Source of the DNA: JBMDXB01 sp048594885 | GTDB lineage: Bacteria > Acidobacteriota > Vicinamibacteria > Vicinamibacterales > 2-12-FULL-66-21 | Reading direction: 5' to 3' | Length of the DNA stretch: 64,000 nucleotides | Assembly (NCBI GenBank): GCA_048594885.1 | Contig: JBMDXB010000014.1 | Location: 1-64,000 of the forward strand | Shown here: one piece after another, positions 34,295 through 42,903 of the stretch | How positions within the stretch are numbered: the stretch's first letter is position 1 | Layout: every line of letters begins with the position of its first letter | Notes under the pieces: model-generated | Databases searched by the model: none | Told to the model about the DNA's origin: nothing | Seen by the model: only the letters and a program-made list of their open reading frames with translations | Program-made: the position numbers and the translations under genes

Positions 34295-35016
34295 CACGGT
34301 ATCCGGTAACTTACCACCGGCGGCAGCGTCCGCATCAGTTCCCCGCGCGTCACGTCGCGCCATTCGCCGGGTTGCAGGCGACCGAGCTCGATCGCGCCGA
34401 AGGCGACTCGCATCAGTCGCGTGACCTCGTGGCCGGCGAACAGCCGCCTGATCTCGCGGTTCTTCCCTTCGGTCAGCTCGACGATCAGGTGCGTCTCTCG
34501 TCGCGAGCGCTTGCGGACCTCAATCGATCGTGCGCGCAGATCGCCGATGCCGCGCCGCAACCGCTCGATGCTTGCGTCCGTCACCTCGCCGCGCACGGTG
34601 ACGACGTATCGCCGCACGATTGCGTTCGCCGGCTCGGTCAGTATGTCCGCCAGCCGCGTATCCGTCGTCAGCAGCAGCAGGCCGGTGCTCGCGAGGTCGA
34701 GCCGGCCCACGGCGACGAGCGAGCCCATGTCGCCGCCGAGCACGTCGAACACGGTCTTGCGTCCCTCCGGGTCGCGCCTCGTCGTCACGACGCCGCGCGG
34801 TTTGTGGAATGCGATCAGCCGCCATTCCGCTCGCACGGCGCGCTGCCCGTCGAGGACGATCCGCGCCGATTCGGGGATGACCGGGTGCGCCGGATCGCGC
34901 ACGACGTCCCTGCCGACCGTGACGCGCCCCGCTTCGATCAGCCGCGCTGCCTCGCTGCGGGACGCGATTCCGAGCTTCGACAGCGCACGATCCAGGCGGA
35001 CGTGGCGCGGTTTCAC
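34294..35016 (-). CDS. RsuA/RluB-family pseudouridine synthase
   Basis: 240 residues from GTG 35016. An S4 RNA-binding domain (LDRALSKLGIASRSEAARLI) is followed by the catalytic domain with the aspartate in GRLDLASTGLLLLTTD and NREIRRLF. It isomerises a uridine in rRNA. The longer frame to 35073 runs into purine-rich sequence and lacks family residues. RluB, RluE, RluF and RsuA cannot be told apart from this alone. Confidence 0.9.
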   Translation of the reverse strand: MKPRHVRLDRALSKLGIASRSEAARLIEAGRVTVGRDVVRDPAHPVIPESARIVLDGQRAVRAEWRLIAFHKPRGVVTTRRDPEGRKTVFDVLGGDMGSLVAVGRLDLASTGLLLLTTDTRLADILTEPANAIVRRYVVTVRGEVTDASIERLRRGIGDLRARSIEVRKRSRRETHLIVELTEGKNREIRRLFAGHEVTRLMRVAFGAIELGRLQPGEWRDVTRGELMRTLPPVVSYRIP

Positions 35017-35150
35017 GCGGTCATCGTACCTCGAAGATCTCGCGCTCACAGGAGAAGGGGAGAAGGGGAGCATCCTCTCTTTGTTTTCAAAAGAAAAGGT
35101 TGCTTCCTTTCTCCTTTTCTGCTGTCAATTGCGCGATCTCCCAATCAGGT
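35017..35150. other. Purine/pyrimidine-biased divergent intergenic region
   Basis: Contains GGAGAAGGGGAGAAGGGGAG followed by AAAAGAAAAGG and a pyrimidine run ending CCTTTCTCCTTTTCT. The strand asymmetry and partial inversion look like a decayed heptamer array (GGAGAAG). It separates two genes transcribed apart, so promoters for both must lie here, but I cannot place them. Confidence 0.45.
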
Positions 35151-36518
35151 ATGCTACGCAGCGTGATACGCAGTGGTGTGCTGGCGGTTTGTGCTGCGGC
35201 GGCCGTCGCCGTCAGCGCAGCTCCGGACGACAACTGGGCGCAGTGGCGCGGGCCGGACGGTCTCGGTATCGCCGCGACGGCGAATTACCCCGAAGAATGG
35301 CACCACGCGGCAGCGGATCGTCCCGCGAAGAACATCGCGTGGAAGACGCCCGTGCCCGGCCGCGGGCTGTCGTCGCCGATCGTCTGGGGCCACCACGTCT
35401 TCCTGACGACGTCGATCCAGGGCGAGCAGGTGCCGGGGCACACGGCGCCGGACCATCTCAACTTCGATCTCACGCCAGGATACCTCCATCCCGACAGCAC
35501 CAGCGTCGACTACAAGCACGCTTTGAAGGTGCTGGCGTTCGACGCGCGCGACGGCAAGCTGCTGTGGGAGCGCACCGCGTACGACGGCCTGATGTACGAC
35601 AACCGCCATCGTAAGAACACCTACGCTTCGCCTTCGGTCGTGACTGACGGCAGCTTGGTCTACGCGTTCTTCGAAGCGCCGGGTCTCTACGCCTACGATT
35701 TCAATGGCACGCTCGTGTGGAAAGCGTCGCTCGGGAACATCGCGAAGGCAGGACTGGGGCCGGGGACGTCGCCGATCCTCCACGACAACCTGATCATCCT
35801 GCAGATCGATCAGGAGATGGGCGCCGGCTCCGCGATCGTCGCGCTCGACAAGCGGACGGGCGAGCAGGTCTGGCGCGCGGAGCGGAAGAACCGCCGGAGC
35901 TGGGCGACGCCGATCCTCGTCCGCACGGAAAAACGCGTGGAACTCGTCGCGTCCGGCGCCGAAGCCGCCATCGCCTACGATCCGGCAACCGGCCGCGAGC
36001 TGTGGCGCGCGCCCGGCACCGTCGGCCATCCGATTCCGAGTCCCGTCGCCGGCCACGGCCTCGTCTTTCTCTTCGCGGGGAACGCAGAGCGAGCCAAACG
36101 TGTGCTCGCCATCCGGACGGGCCGGGACGGCGATCTCGCCAGCACCGACGCCGTGGCCTGGCAGTACACGCGCGGCACGGCCTACGTCGCATCGCCGATT
36201 CTGCACGGCAAGTACCTTTACCTGATGACCGACAACGGCATCACGACCTGCCTCGATGCGCAGACGGGGGAGGTCGTGTATCAGGGTGGCCGCGTTCCCG
36301 TGCCGGCGTCGTTCACCGCGTCGTTCGTCGCCTTCGGCGACCGCATCCTGCAGACCAGCGAGGACGGCGACACGTTCGTCCTCAAGGCGGGACCGGCGCA
36401 CGAGATCATCCGCACGAACTCCGTCGGCGAGCCGGTGCTTGCATCGCTGGCGCTCGCCCGCGGGACCATCTACATCCGCGGCACGCAGCATCTCTTCGCG
36501 ATTCGCGCGGCGAACTGA
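35151..36518 (+). CDS. Secreted PQQ-like beta-propeller repeat protein
   Basis: 455 residues. Signal peptide to about residue 24 (AAVAVSAAP), then WAQWRGPDGLG and repeated blades with the tryptophan-docking pattern (LLWERTAYDG, GTLVWKASLG, GEQVWRAERKN, GRELWRAPGTV). The family includes PQQ dehydrogenases and BamB-like scaffolds; the catalytic Asp/Ca residues of a dehydrogenase are not evident. ATG 35151 is chosen over 35100. Single gene. Confidence 0.82.
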   Translation: MLRSVIRSGVLAVCAAAAVAVSAAPDDNWAQWRGPDGLGIAATANYPEEWHHAAADRPAKNIAWKTPVPGRGLSSPIVWGHHVFLTTSIQGEQVPGHTAPDHLNFDLTPGYLHPDSTSVDYKHALKVLAFDARDGKLLWERTAYDGLMYDNRHRKNTYASPSVVTDGSLVYAFFEAPGLYAYDFNGTLVWKASLGNIAKAGLGPGTSPILHDNLIILQIDQEMGAGSAIVALDKRTGEQVWRAERKNRRSWATPILVRTEKRVELVASGAEAAIAYDPATGRELWRAPGTVGHPIPSPVAGHGLVFLFAGNAERAKRVLAIRTGRDGDLASTDAVAWQYTRGTAYVASPILHGKYLYLMTDNGITTCLDAQTGEVVYQGGRVPVPASFTASFVAFGDRILQTSEDGDTFVLKAGPAHEIIRTNSVGEPVLASLALARGTIYIRGTQHLFAIRAAN

Positions 36519-36524
36519 CGCGCG

Positions 36525-37151
36525 CTATACGTCGTTCAACAGGCAGACGAACTCGCCGAGCACCATGGCGGTGGCGCCCCACACCTGGTGCCCGGCGAGA
36601 TCGAAGTAGGGAAACTCGATCGCCTCGCCTTCGCGGATCCGCGTACCCCTTCGAATCCGCGACGCATCGCGCAGGTGGTCGAGCGAGACCTCGACGATCT
36701 CCTCGACCTCTCCCGGCGCAGCGATGAACGCTGGCCGCTCGTGCGTGATGCCGACGACGGGATGGAGCGTGAAGCCGCTGACGATCACGTGAACCGGGGT
36801 GAGCTCGCCGAGCACGCGCACCGCGGCCGGGTCGATCCCGATCTCCTCTGAGGCTTCCCTCAGAGCCGCCTGGGCGAGCGTCTCTCCCGGGTCGGTGGCG
36901 CCGCCGGGCAGGCTGATCTGTCCGGCGTGATGCGCCAGCGTGCTGGCGCGTACCGTCAGCGGCATCGCGACGTCGTGATCGCGCGGGTAGAGGAGCAGGA
37001 GGGCAGCGGCGATGCGTGCGTCTTGCGGATAGTGATCGATGCGCCAGCCCGGCCGCGCCGGCGACGGCACGAAGCGCCGTTGCGCCTCGACGCCCGGCAG
37101 CGTTCCCGCCAGCCGCACGCGCAGAGCCTCCTCGACGTGAGTGATGGTCAT
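36525..37151 (-). CDS. NUDIX hydrolase, CoA pyrophosphatase (NudL) type
   Basis: 208 residues. The Nudix box is exact (G-A-T-D-P-G-E-T-x7-REASEEIG) preceded by LTVRASTLAHHAGQISLPGG, the extra motif of the NudL/CoAse group. It would split CoA or a related nucleotide diphosphate. Convergent with the upstream PQQ protein with only six bases between stops, and divergent from the IMPDH-family gene. Confidence 0.88.
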   Translation of the reverse strand: MTITHVEEALRVRLAGTLPGVEAQRRFVPSPARPGWRIDHYPQDARIAAALLLLYPRDHDVAMPLTVRASTLAHHAGQISLPGGATDPGETLAQAALREASEEIGIDPAAVRVLGELTPVHVIVSGFTLHPVVGITHERPAFIAAPGEVEEIVEVSLDHLRDASRIRRGTRIREGEAIEFPYFDLAGHQVWGATAMVLGEFVCLLNDV

Positions 37152-37189
37152 CTGTCTACGTCAGTATGCATGAGGAGTAGGATGAAAGG

Positions 37190-38686
37190 ATGGACGGTGA
37201 GCGCCTCCTCGAGTTCGTCCGCGGCTGTACGTTCGACGATTTCATCCTCGCGCCGCAGTGCAGCGTCCTCACCCGCCGCGATCCCTCCGTCATCGATTTG
37301 TCGTGCCGCCTCTCGCGGCACATCACGCTGAAGCGGCCGATCGTCTCGGCCAACATGGACACCGTCACGCGCGCGCCGATGGCCATCGTGCAGGCCGAGG
37401 AAGGAGGCATCGGCATCATCGATCGCGGCTTCCGGCCGGGCGAGATCGAGCCGCAGGTCCGCGAGGTCGAGATCGTCAAGCGGACGCAGCACGGAGTCAT
37501 CACCGATCCATACAGTATTCGTCCCGACGCGCCGCTCGACGAAGCCGCCGCGCTGATGCAGCGCTCCCGCGTCGGCACGCTCGTGGTCGTCGACGACCGC
37601 GGTCGGCTCAAGGGGCTGCTCACGGAGCGCGACATGCGGTTCGTCGAGCGATCGGGATCGCGCGTCGCCGATCGTATGACGGCGCTCGATCGCCTGATCG
37701 TGCACCACGGTCCGATCTCGAGCGAAGAGGCGGAGCGGATCATGATCGAGCGGAAGGTGAAGAAGCTCCCGCTCGTCGGCGAAGACGACGTGCTGTTGGG
37801 CCTGGTGACGTCGCGAGATCTCGTGCGGCAGCGGCGGCTGCCGTCCGCGACGCGCGATACGCAGGGGCGGCTGCGCGTCGGCGCCGCGATCGGCGCGACC
37901 GGCGATTATCTGGAACGCGCGGCGGAGCTGATCAAGGCCGGCGTCGACGCGCTCGTCATCGACATCGCGCATGGGCATTCGGTCGTGATGGAGCGGGCGA
38001 TGGCCGAGTTCCGCAAGCGGTTTGGCGGCTTCGAGATGATTGCCGGCAACGTCGCGACCGCGGAGGGTGCGCGATTTCTCGTCGAGCGCGGTGCCGACGG
38101 TATCAAGGTGGGCATCGGGCCCGGCGGCGGCTGCACGACGCGCATGACGACCAGCTTCGGCGTGCCGCAGGTGCAGGCGCTCGTCGAGTGCGGGCTGGTT
38201 GCCGGCGCGTCAGACGTGCCGGTGATTGCCGACGGCGGCATCAAGCGCCATGGTGCGCTGTTCCAGGCGCTGCTCTTCGGGGGCGATTGCGCCATGCTCG
38301 GCAGCGCGTTCGCCGGCACGCAGGAAGCTCCCGGCGAGATCGTGCACAAGTCGGTGGTGCTGCCGGAGTCGCAGAAGGCGGTGAAAGTGCCGTTCAAGGT
38401 ATTGCGCGGCATGGCGTCGCTGACGGCAATCCGCGATCGCCTCGACGTCGAGGACGCCGACAAGGTGGAGCTCGAGGCGATCGGCGCCGAAGGGATGGAA
38501 ATCAGCGTCCCGGCGCGCGGTTCGGCGCGCACGATCTTCCGCGACATGATCAAGCACCTGTGCTCGTCGATCAGCTACGCGGGGGCGAGCAGTCTCGCTG
38601 AGGCGTGCGAGCTGTTCCGGGCCGATCCGCACAAGTTCCTGATCAAGCAGTCGCCGTCCGCCCGCCGCGAGTCCTACGACCGCTGA
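37190..38686 (+). CDS. IMPDH/GMP reductase family enzyme with CBS pair (GuaB1-like)
   Basis: 498 residues: a (beta/alpha)8 barrel interrupted by two CBS domains (about 95-215). The catalytic loop has Cys315 in GPGGGCTTR, where GSICTTR is usual. Several positions resemble GMP reductases: ANMDTVT near the N-terminus, and after EGMEISVPARGS a C-terminal MIKHLCSSISYAGASSLAEA, matching the GMPR end rather than the IMPDH Arg-Tyr flap. Actinobacterial GuaB1, a CBS-containing GMP reductase, has this mix. So reduction of GMP to IMP is a serious alternative to IMP oxidation. Its TGA shares a base with element B. Confidence 0.8.
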   Translation: MDGERLLEFVRGCTFDDFILAPQCSVLTRRDPSVIDLSCRLSRHITLKRPIVSANMDTVTRAPMAIVQAEEGGIGIIDRGFRPGEIEPQVREVEIVKRTQHGVITDPYSIRPDAPLDEAAALMQRSRVGTLVVVDDRGRLKGLLTERDMRFVERSGSRVADRMTALDRLIVHHGPISSEEAERIMIERKVKKLPLVGEDDVLLGLVTSRDLVRQRRLPSATRDTQGRLRVGAAIGATGDYLERAAELIKAGVDALVIDIAHGHSVVMERAMAEFRKRFGGFEMIAGNVATAEGARFLVERGADGIKVGIGPGGGCTTRMTTSFGVPQVQALVECGLVAGASDVPVIADGGIKRHGALFQALLFGGDCAMLGSAFAGTQEAPGEIVHKSVVLPESQKAVKVPFKVLRGMASLTAIRDRLDVEDADKVELEAIGAEGMEISVPARGSARTIFRDMIKHLCSSISYAGASSLAEACELFRADPHKFLIKQSPSARRESYDR

Positions 38687-38805
38687 AAACCGTGACACTC
38701 ACCGTTTCTCAAAACGAGACACGCGCGTGTGCAGTTATTGCCACCCCGGACCATCACCTGTGGAAAACGCTTACGCTTTTCGAAAAACGGTGAGTGTCAC
38801 GGTTT
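38686..38805. repeat. Palindromic element B, copy with ~43-bp insertion
   Basis: Left arm 38686-38707 and right arm 38785-38805 match the copy at 21450-21527, including the CTCAAAA(C/T)GAGACACGCG core after the left arm. About 43 bp more lies before the right arm. The first base of the element is the last base of the IMPDH-family stop; the right arm encodes the C-terminus of the convergent phosphatase. Confidence 0.9.
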
Positions 38806-39430
38806 CTGCGGGGGTGTCGATGAACAGCTCGTCATCGCGGAAATCGGAGGCGTCGAACCGGTACCCGAAGCCGTAACGCGCGAGGCAGATACGTGTCCCA
38901 CCTCGCCGCGCGGTCTCCAGATCGACGCGCGAATCGCCCACCAGCAGCGTCGACGCCGGGGTCGCGCCGGCGCTCGCGATCAAATGCTGCAGCCCCGACG
39001 GATCCGGCTTGCGCCCGAACGGCGTGTCGCCGCCCACGACGTCGCGGAACAGCGGCCGGATGCCGACGCCATCGAGAATCCGCTCCGTCGCGCGAGTCGG
39101 CTTGTTCGTCAGCACCGACATCGTCACGCGACGTGAAAGGTCGCTGAGCGTCTCGCGCATGCCGGGATAGAGCTCGGTGTGCCGCAGCAGGCGATCGTCG
39201 TACAACTCGAGAAACCGGGCGAGCGCGTGCGGGATCTCCGCATCGAGCCCCGCTGCCGTAAGCGCGCGCCGCACGAGCAGCGCCGCGCCTTCGCCGACCA
39301 TCTCGGCGATGCGGTCCTCGGGGAGGCGATCGCCGCCGAGCTCCGCGATCAGCGCGTTCGCCGCGTCGGCGAGATCACGCTTCGAATCGACGAGCGTTCC
39401 GTCCAGATCGAAAACAACCAGAGTGGTCAA
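38771..39430 (-). CDS. gph: HAD-family phosphatase, phosphoglycolate phosphatase-like
   Basis: 219 residues with the HAD motifs FDLDGTLVDSK (catalytic Asp8 and Asp10), SVLTNKPT, GRKPDPSGL and LLVGDSRVDLETARRGG. The helical cap fits Gph/PGP-type enzymes that clear 2-phosphoglycolate; other small phosphate esters are possible. The C-terminal ~11 residues (TVTLTVFRKA) are encoded by the right arm and loop of palindromic element B, so the natural end has been replaced. The start region abuts a GGTGAAT heptamer array. Confidence 0.85.
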   Translation of the reverse strand: MTTLVVFDLDGTLVDSKRDLADAANALIAELGGDRLPEDRIAEMVGEGAALLVRRALTAAGLDAEIPHALARFLELYDDRLLRHTELYPGMRETLSDLSRRVTMSVLTNKPTRATERILDGVGIRPLFRDVVGGDTPFGRKPDPSGLQHLIASAGATPASTLLVGDSRVDLETARRGGTRICLARYGFGYRFDASDFRDDELFIDTPAETVTLTVFRKA

Positions 39431-39460
39431 TGGTGAATGGTGAATGGTGAAATGGTGAAT
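39422..39460. repeat. Short heptanucleotide array (GGTGAAT)
   Basis: Four to five units of (A)TGGTGAA between the divergent phosphatase and alpha/beta hydrolase. It overlaps the first codons of an over-long reading of the hydrolase and touches the phosphatase start. A TACTGT at 39460-39465 next to it may serve as a -10 box for the hydrolase. Confidence 0.8.
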
Positions 39461-39478
39461 ACTGTACCCTCTTCCGAC

Positions 39479-40309
39479 ATGACGACTGCGCCCATCGTCC
39501 GCTGGCTGATCTTCGCGGCCGTGGCCGTCGCGCTGCTCGTCGTGCTGGTCCGCTGGCTCGAACCGCGGCTTGCCTTCTTTCCCATCCGCGGCGTGCAGGA
39601 GACGCCGGCGGCGTTCGGCCTCGCCTTTCGCGACCTCCGCATCGCGACGCCTGACGGCGAGACGTTACATGGCTGGTGGCTCGAGCACCCGCAGCCGCGG
39701 GCGCAGGTCCTCTTCTGGCACGGCAACGGCGGCAACCTGTCGCTGTGGCTCGACGTCATCGCGGAGCTGCGCCGGCGGGGCTTCAGCGTGCTCGCCGTCG
39801 ATTACCGCGGCTACGGCGGCAGCACGGGCTCGCCGAGCGAGCGCGGGATCTACCTCGACGCGGACGCCACCGTCGCGTATTTCGAGCGAGAGTTGAAGAA
39901 GCCTGGAGTCCCGGTCATCTACTGGGGCAGATCGCTTGGCACGCCGGTCGCCGCGAGCATCGCCGGCCGCACTCGTCCCGACGCGCTCGTCCTCGAGAGC
40001 CCGTTCCCCGATCTCGCGGCCATCTTCCGTACCAACGTCGTCATGAGGTTCCTCAGTCTCTTTTCGAGCTACCGATTCGCCACCCTGCGCCTTATGGAGG
40101 CATACGACGGCCCGCTGCTCGTCATCCACGGCGATCGCGACGAGATCATCCCGTTCGCCGCCGGGCGGGCGCTGTTCGACCGCGCACGCAGCGCGCGAAA
40201 GGAATTCGTGGTGATTTCCGGCGCCGAGCACAACGACCTGCACATCGTCGATTCGCGCGCCTATTGGGCGGCGATCGACAGGTTCGTCGCGGGTCTGACG
40301 AAGACATGA
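39479..40309 (+). CDS. Membrane-anchored alpha/beta hydrolase (Bem46/YqkD-like)
   Basis: 276 residues. One N-terminal membrane helix (about 8-24), then an alpha/beta hydrolase domain: oxyanion segment WHGNGGNLSLW, nucleophile Ser in YWGRSLGTPVA, acid in HGDRDEIIPF and histidine in SGAEHNDLH. Substrate unknown; such enzymes are esterases or thioesterases. ATG 39479 is chosen; ATG 39437 lies in the GGTGAAT array. The stop overlaps the next gene's ATG by three bases. Confidence 0.85.
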   Translation: MTTAPIVRWLIFAAVAVALLVVLVRWLEPRLAFFPIRGVQETPAAFGLAFRDLRIATPDGETLHGWWLEHPQPRAQVLFWHGNGGNLSLWLDVIAELRRRGFSVLAVDYRGYGGSTGSPSERGIYLDADATVAYFERELKKPGVPVIYWGRSLGTPVAASIAGRTRPDALVLESPFPDLAAIFRTNVVMRFLSLFSSYRFATLRLMEAYDGPLLVIHGDRDEIIPFAAGRALFDRARSARKEFVVISGAEHNDLHIVDSRAYWAAIDRFVAGLTKT

Positions 40310-41085
40310 ACATCTGGCCGCAGGCGAGCGGCCTCTTTTTCGTCTACGCGCTCGTCGTTGCGGCGCTGATGCCGCGGCTGCCGGCGACGCGCCGTCGCGC
40401 CGCCCTGATCGTCGGGGCGGTGGGACTCGCGTTGTCGGCGCTGGCGCTGCGACTGCCTCACGTCATCCTCCTCCACGACTGGCTGCTTCCGCCGATCCTG
40501 CTGCTCCTGTCGTACTGGACGAGCGGCCTGCTGTTCGTTGCACCGATGTCGTGGGCCGAGCGCATCCTCGCAGACACCGACGGCGCGCTGCGGATCCGTG
40601 AGATCGCGACGAAGACGCCGCGCGCAATCGCCGAATACCTCGAGGTGTCGTACATCGCCGTCTACGTGGTGATCCCGATCGCGCTCGTCATCCAATTGAC
40701 GTTGACCCACGACGCCGATCCGGCGCACTTCTGGACAGTGATCCTGGTGACGGACTACATCTGCTTCGCGGTCCTGCCGTGGGTCCAGACACGCCCGCCG
40801 CGATCGCTCGAGCCTGCCGATCCCTGGCGCGCGCGCTTCCGGCGGTTCAACCTGCGCCTCATGAGCGCGGCGAGCATCCAGGTCAATACGTTCCCGAGCG
40901 GCCATGCCGCCGAAGCGCTCGCCGCGGCGCTGCTCGTGGTCGACGCGCCGCTCCCGATAGTCGCGTGGATGTTCCTCAACGCGCTATCGATCTCCGCCGG
41001 CACCGTCCTCGGCCGCTATCATTACGCCCTCGACGCATTCGCCGGCTGGGCCGTGGCGGCAGCCGTTTGGGTCGCGTTAAGATAA
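40306..41085 (+). CDS. PAP2-family membrane phosphatase
   Basis: 259 residues with about six or seven membrane helices. The phosphatase signature halves are FPSGHAAEA (near residue 201) and GRYHYALDAFAG (near 235), giving the SGH and R-x5-H-x3-D residues. The first motif (K-x6-RP) is weak, with RPPRSLEP in that region. It may dephosphorylate undecaprenyl- or phosphatidyl-phosphates. Translationally coupled to the preceding hydrolase. Confidence 0.8.
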   Translation: MNIWPQASGLFFVYALVVAALMPRLPATRRRAALIVGAVGLALSALALRLPHVILLHDWLLPPILLLLSYWTSGLLFVAPMSWAERILADTDGALRIREIATKTPRAIAEYLEVSYIAVYVVIPIALVIQLTLTHDADPAHFWTVILVTDYICFAVLPWVQTRPPRSLEPADPWRARFRRFNLRLMSAASIQVNTFPSGHAAEALAAALLVVDAPLPIVAWMFLNALSISAGTVLGRYHYALDAFAGWAVAAAVWVALR

Positions 41086-41106
41086 GCGTCCTTCTGGAGG
41101 ACGTTC

Positions 41107-42783
41107 ATGACGAGGAAGCTTCTCGCGGCTGCTTCGGCGATGGCGCTCGCGGCGGCGCTTGGCGGCGGTGATTCCACGCTGAGGGCGCAGCAGACGCAGC
41201 CGCGCCGGCCGGCCGCGCCCGGCGGCGCCCCGGCGCAGATGCAGGAGAGTCTCCTTCCGGCGCCGAACCGGCGCGCCGACGAGGGCAAGGGGCCGTTCAA
41301 GACGCTCGTCATCCGCGGCGTCACGGTCATCGACGGCACCGGCGCTCCGCCGCAGGGCCCGGCCGATATCGTCATCTCCGGCAATCGCATCCAGGCTATC
41401 CGGGGCGCCGGCACGCCCGGACTGCCGATGCGACAGAACCGCGGGCCGCAGAACGCCGACCACGAGATCGACGGCACGGGCATGTACGTCCTCCCCGGCT
41501 TCGTCGATCTGCACGTGCACGCCGGCGGCGCGCCGAAGAACGCCGAGGCGGAATACGCCTACAAGCTGTGGCTCGCGCACGGCGTGACGACGGTGCGCGG
41601 CGTGTCGCTCGGCGGACATGACTTCACCGTCAAGGAGAAGGCGCGCAGCGAGAAGAACGAGATCGTGGCGCCGCGCATCTACAACTACCAGCGCCCTGGC
41701 GCAGGCTGGGGCGGCGGCGGCGTCGACACGCCGGAGGCCGCGATCAAGTGGGTCGAGTGGGCGAAGGCAAACGGAGTCGACGGCCTGAAACTGGGATCGC
41801 ACCGGCCGGAGATCATGAAGATGTTGCTCGAAGCCGCAGGCTCTTCCGGCCTCGGCTCCACAGCGCATCTCGCGCAGAGCGGCGTCGCCCAGATGAACGC
41901 GATCACGGCCGCGCGGCTCGGCCTCGGCACCGTCACGCACTTCTACGGCCACTTCGAGTCGCTGCTCAAGGAACACGTCGTCCAGCCGTGGCCCGTCGAC
42001 ATGAACTACAACGACGAGCAGTTCCGCTTCGGCCAGGTGGCGCGGCTGTGGGACAAGATTCATCCGCCGGGTAGCCCGGAATGGAAGGCGTACCTCGAGG
42101 AGCACCTGAAGCTCGGCACGACGTTCGATCCGACGATGACGATCTATTCGGCGGGCCGCGATGTCATGCGCATGCGCAACGCCGACTGGCACGACAAGTA
42201 CACGCTGCCATCGTTGATGGACTTCTACACGCCGAGCCGATCGAACCACGGCTCCTACTGGTACGACTGGACGACGGAAGACGAAGTGCAGTGGCGCAAC
42301 TTCTATCAGGTCTGGTTCAAGCTGCTGAACGACTACAAGAAGATGGGCGGCCGCGTCACGACCGGATCCGACTCCGGTTTCATCTATCAGACCTACGGCT
42401 TCGGCTACATCCTCGAGCTCGAGATGCTGCAGGAAGCGGGCTTCCATCCGCTCGAGGTGATTCAGTCGGCGACGATGAATGGCGCGCAAACGCTGGCGGA
42501 CCCGAAGCGGAAAGCGCCCGAGTTCGGCGTACTGCGCGCGGGGATGCTCGCCGACCTGGTCATCATCGACCAGAACCCGCTTCAGAACTTCAAGGTGCTG
42601 TACGGCACAGGCGCCGTTCGGCTCAATGAGAAGACCGGACGGCCGGAGCGCGTCGGCGGCGTCAAGTACACGGTCAAGGACGGCATCGTCTACGACGCGA
42701 AGCAGTTGCTCGCGGATGTCGCAGCGATGGTGGAGAAACAGAAGCGCGAGCGCGCGGCGAAGACGTCGACCGCGAGCCGTTGA
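41107..42783 (+). CDS. Secreted amidohydrolase
   Basis: 558 residues with a signal peptide (about 1-28, ending LRAQ). Amidohydrolase-family landmarks: GTGMYVLPGFVDLHVHAGG (first two metal histidines), GLGSTAHLAQ, GTVTHFYGH, TTGSDSGFIYQ and the C-terminal GVLRAGMLADLVIIDQNP. Related proteins are imidazolonepropionase- or prolidase-like metal hydrolases often found in Acidobacteria. Ribosome binding site CTGGAGG before ATG 41107. Substrate unknown. Confidence 0.85.
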   Translation: MTRKLLAAASAMALAAALGGGDSTLRAQQTQPRRPAAPGGAPAQMQESLLPAPNRRADEGKGPFKTLVIRGVTVIDGTGAPPQGPADIVISGNRIQAIRGAGTPGLPMRQNRGPQNADHEIDGTGMYVLPGFVDLHVHAGGAPKNAEAEYAYKLWLAHGVTTVRGVSLGGHDFTVKEKARSEKNEIVAPRIYNYQRPGAGWGGGGVDTPEAAIKWVEWAKANGVDGLKLGSHRPEIMKMLLEAAGSSGLGSTAHLAQSGVAQMNAITAARLGLGTVTHFYGHFESLLKEHVVQPWPVDMNYNDEQFRFGQVARLWDKIHPPGSPEWKAYLEEHLKLGTTFDPTMTIYSAGRDVMRMRNADWHDKYTLPSLMDFYTPSRSNHGSYWYDWTTEDEVQWRNFYQVWFKLLNDYKKMGGRVTTGSDSGFIYQTYGFGYILELEMLQEAGFHPLEVIQSATMNGAQTLADPKRKAPEFGVLRAGMLADLVIIDQNPLQNFKVLYGTGAVRLNEKTGRPERVGGVKYTVKDGIVYDAKQLLADVAAMVEKQKRERAAKTSTASR

Positions 42784-42790
42784 CGCGATC

Positions 42791-42900
42791 TGTCAATGCC
42801 GAATGCCGAATGCCGAATGCTGAAGAGAGTTGAACGGAGGAAACGGAGATCCGTTTTTCTCCGTCGCCTCCATTCAGCATTTGGCATTCAGCATTGACAA
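42791..42900. repeat. Inverted heptanucleotide array (GAATGCC)
   Basis: Left arm has GAATGCC three times, then GAATGCTGAA; right arm reads TTCAGCATTTGGCATTCAGC. In between are short GGAGGAAACGGAGATCCG and TCTCCGTCGCCTCC stretches that also pair. The whole gap between the convergent amidohydrolase and fucosidase is a hairpin of about 110 bp. It could terminate both transcripts. Confidence 0.9.
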
Positions 42901-42903
42901 GAT

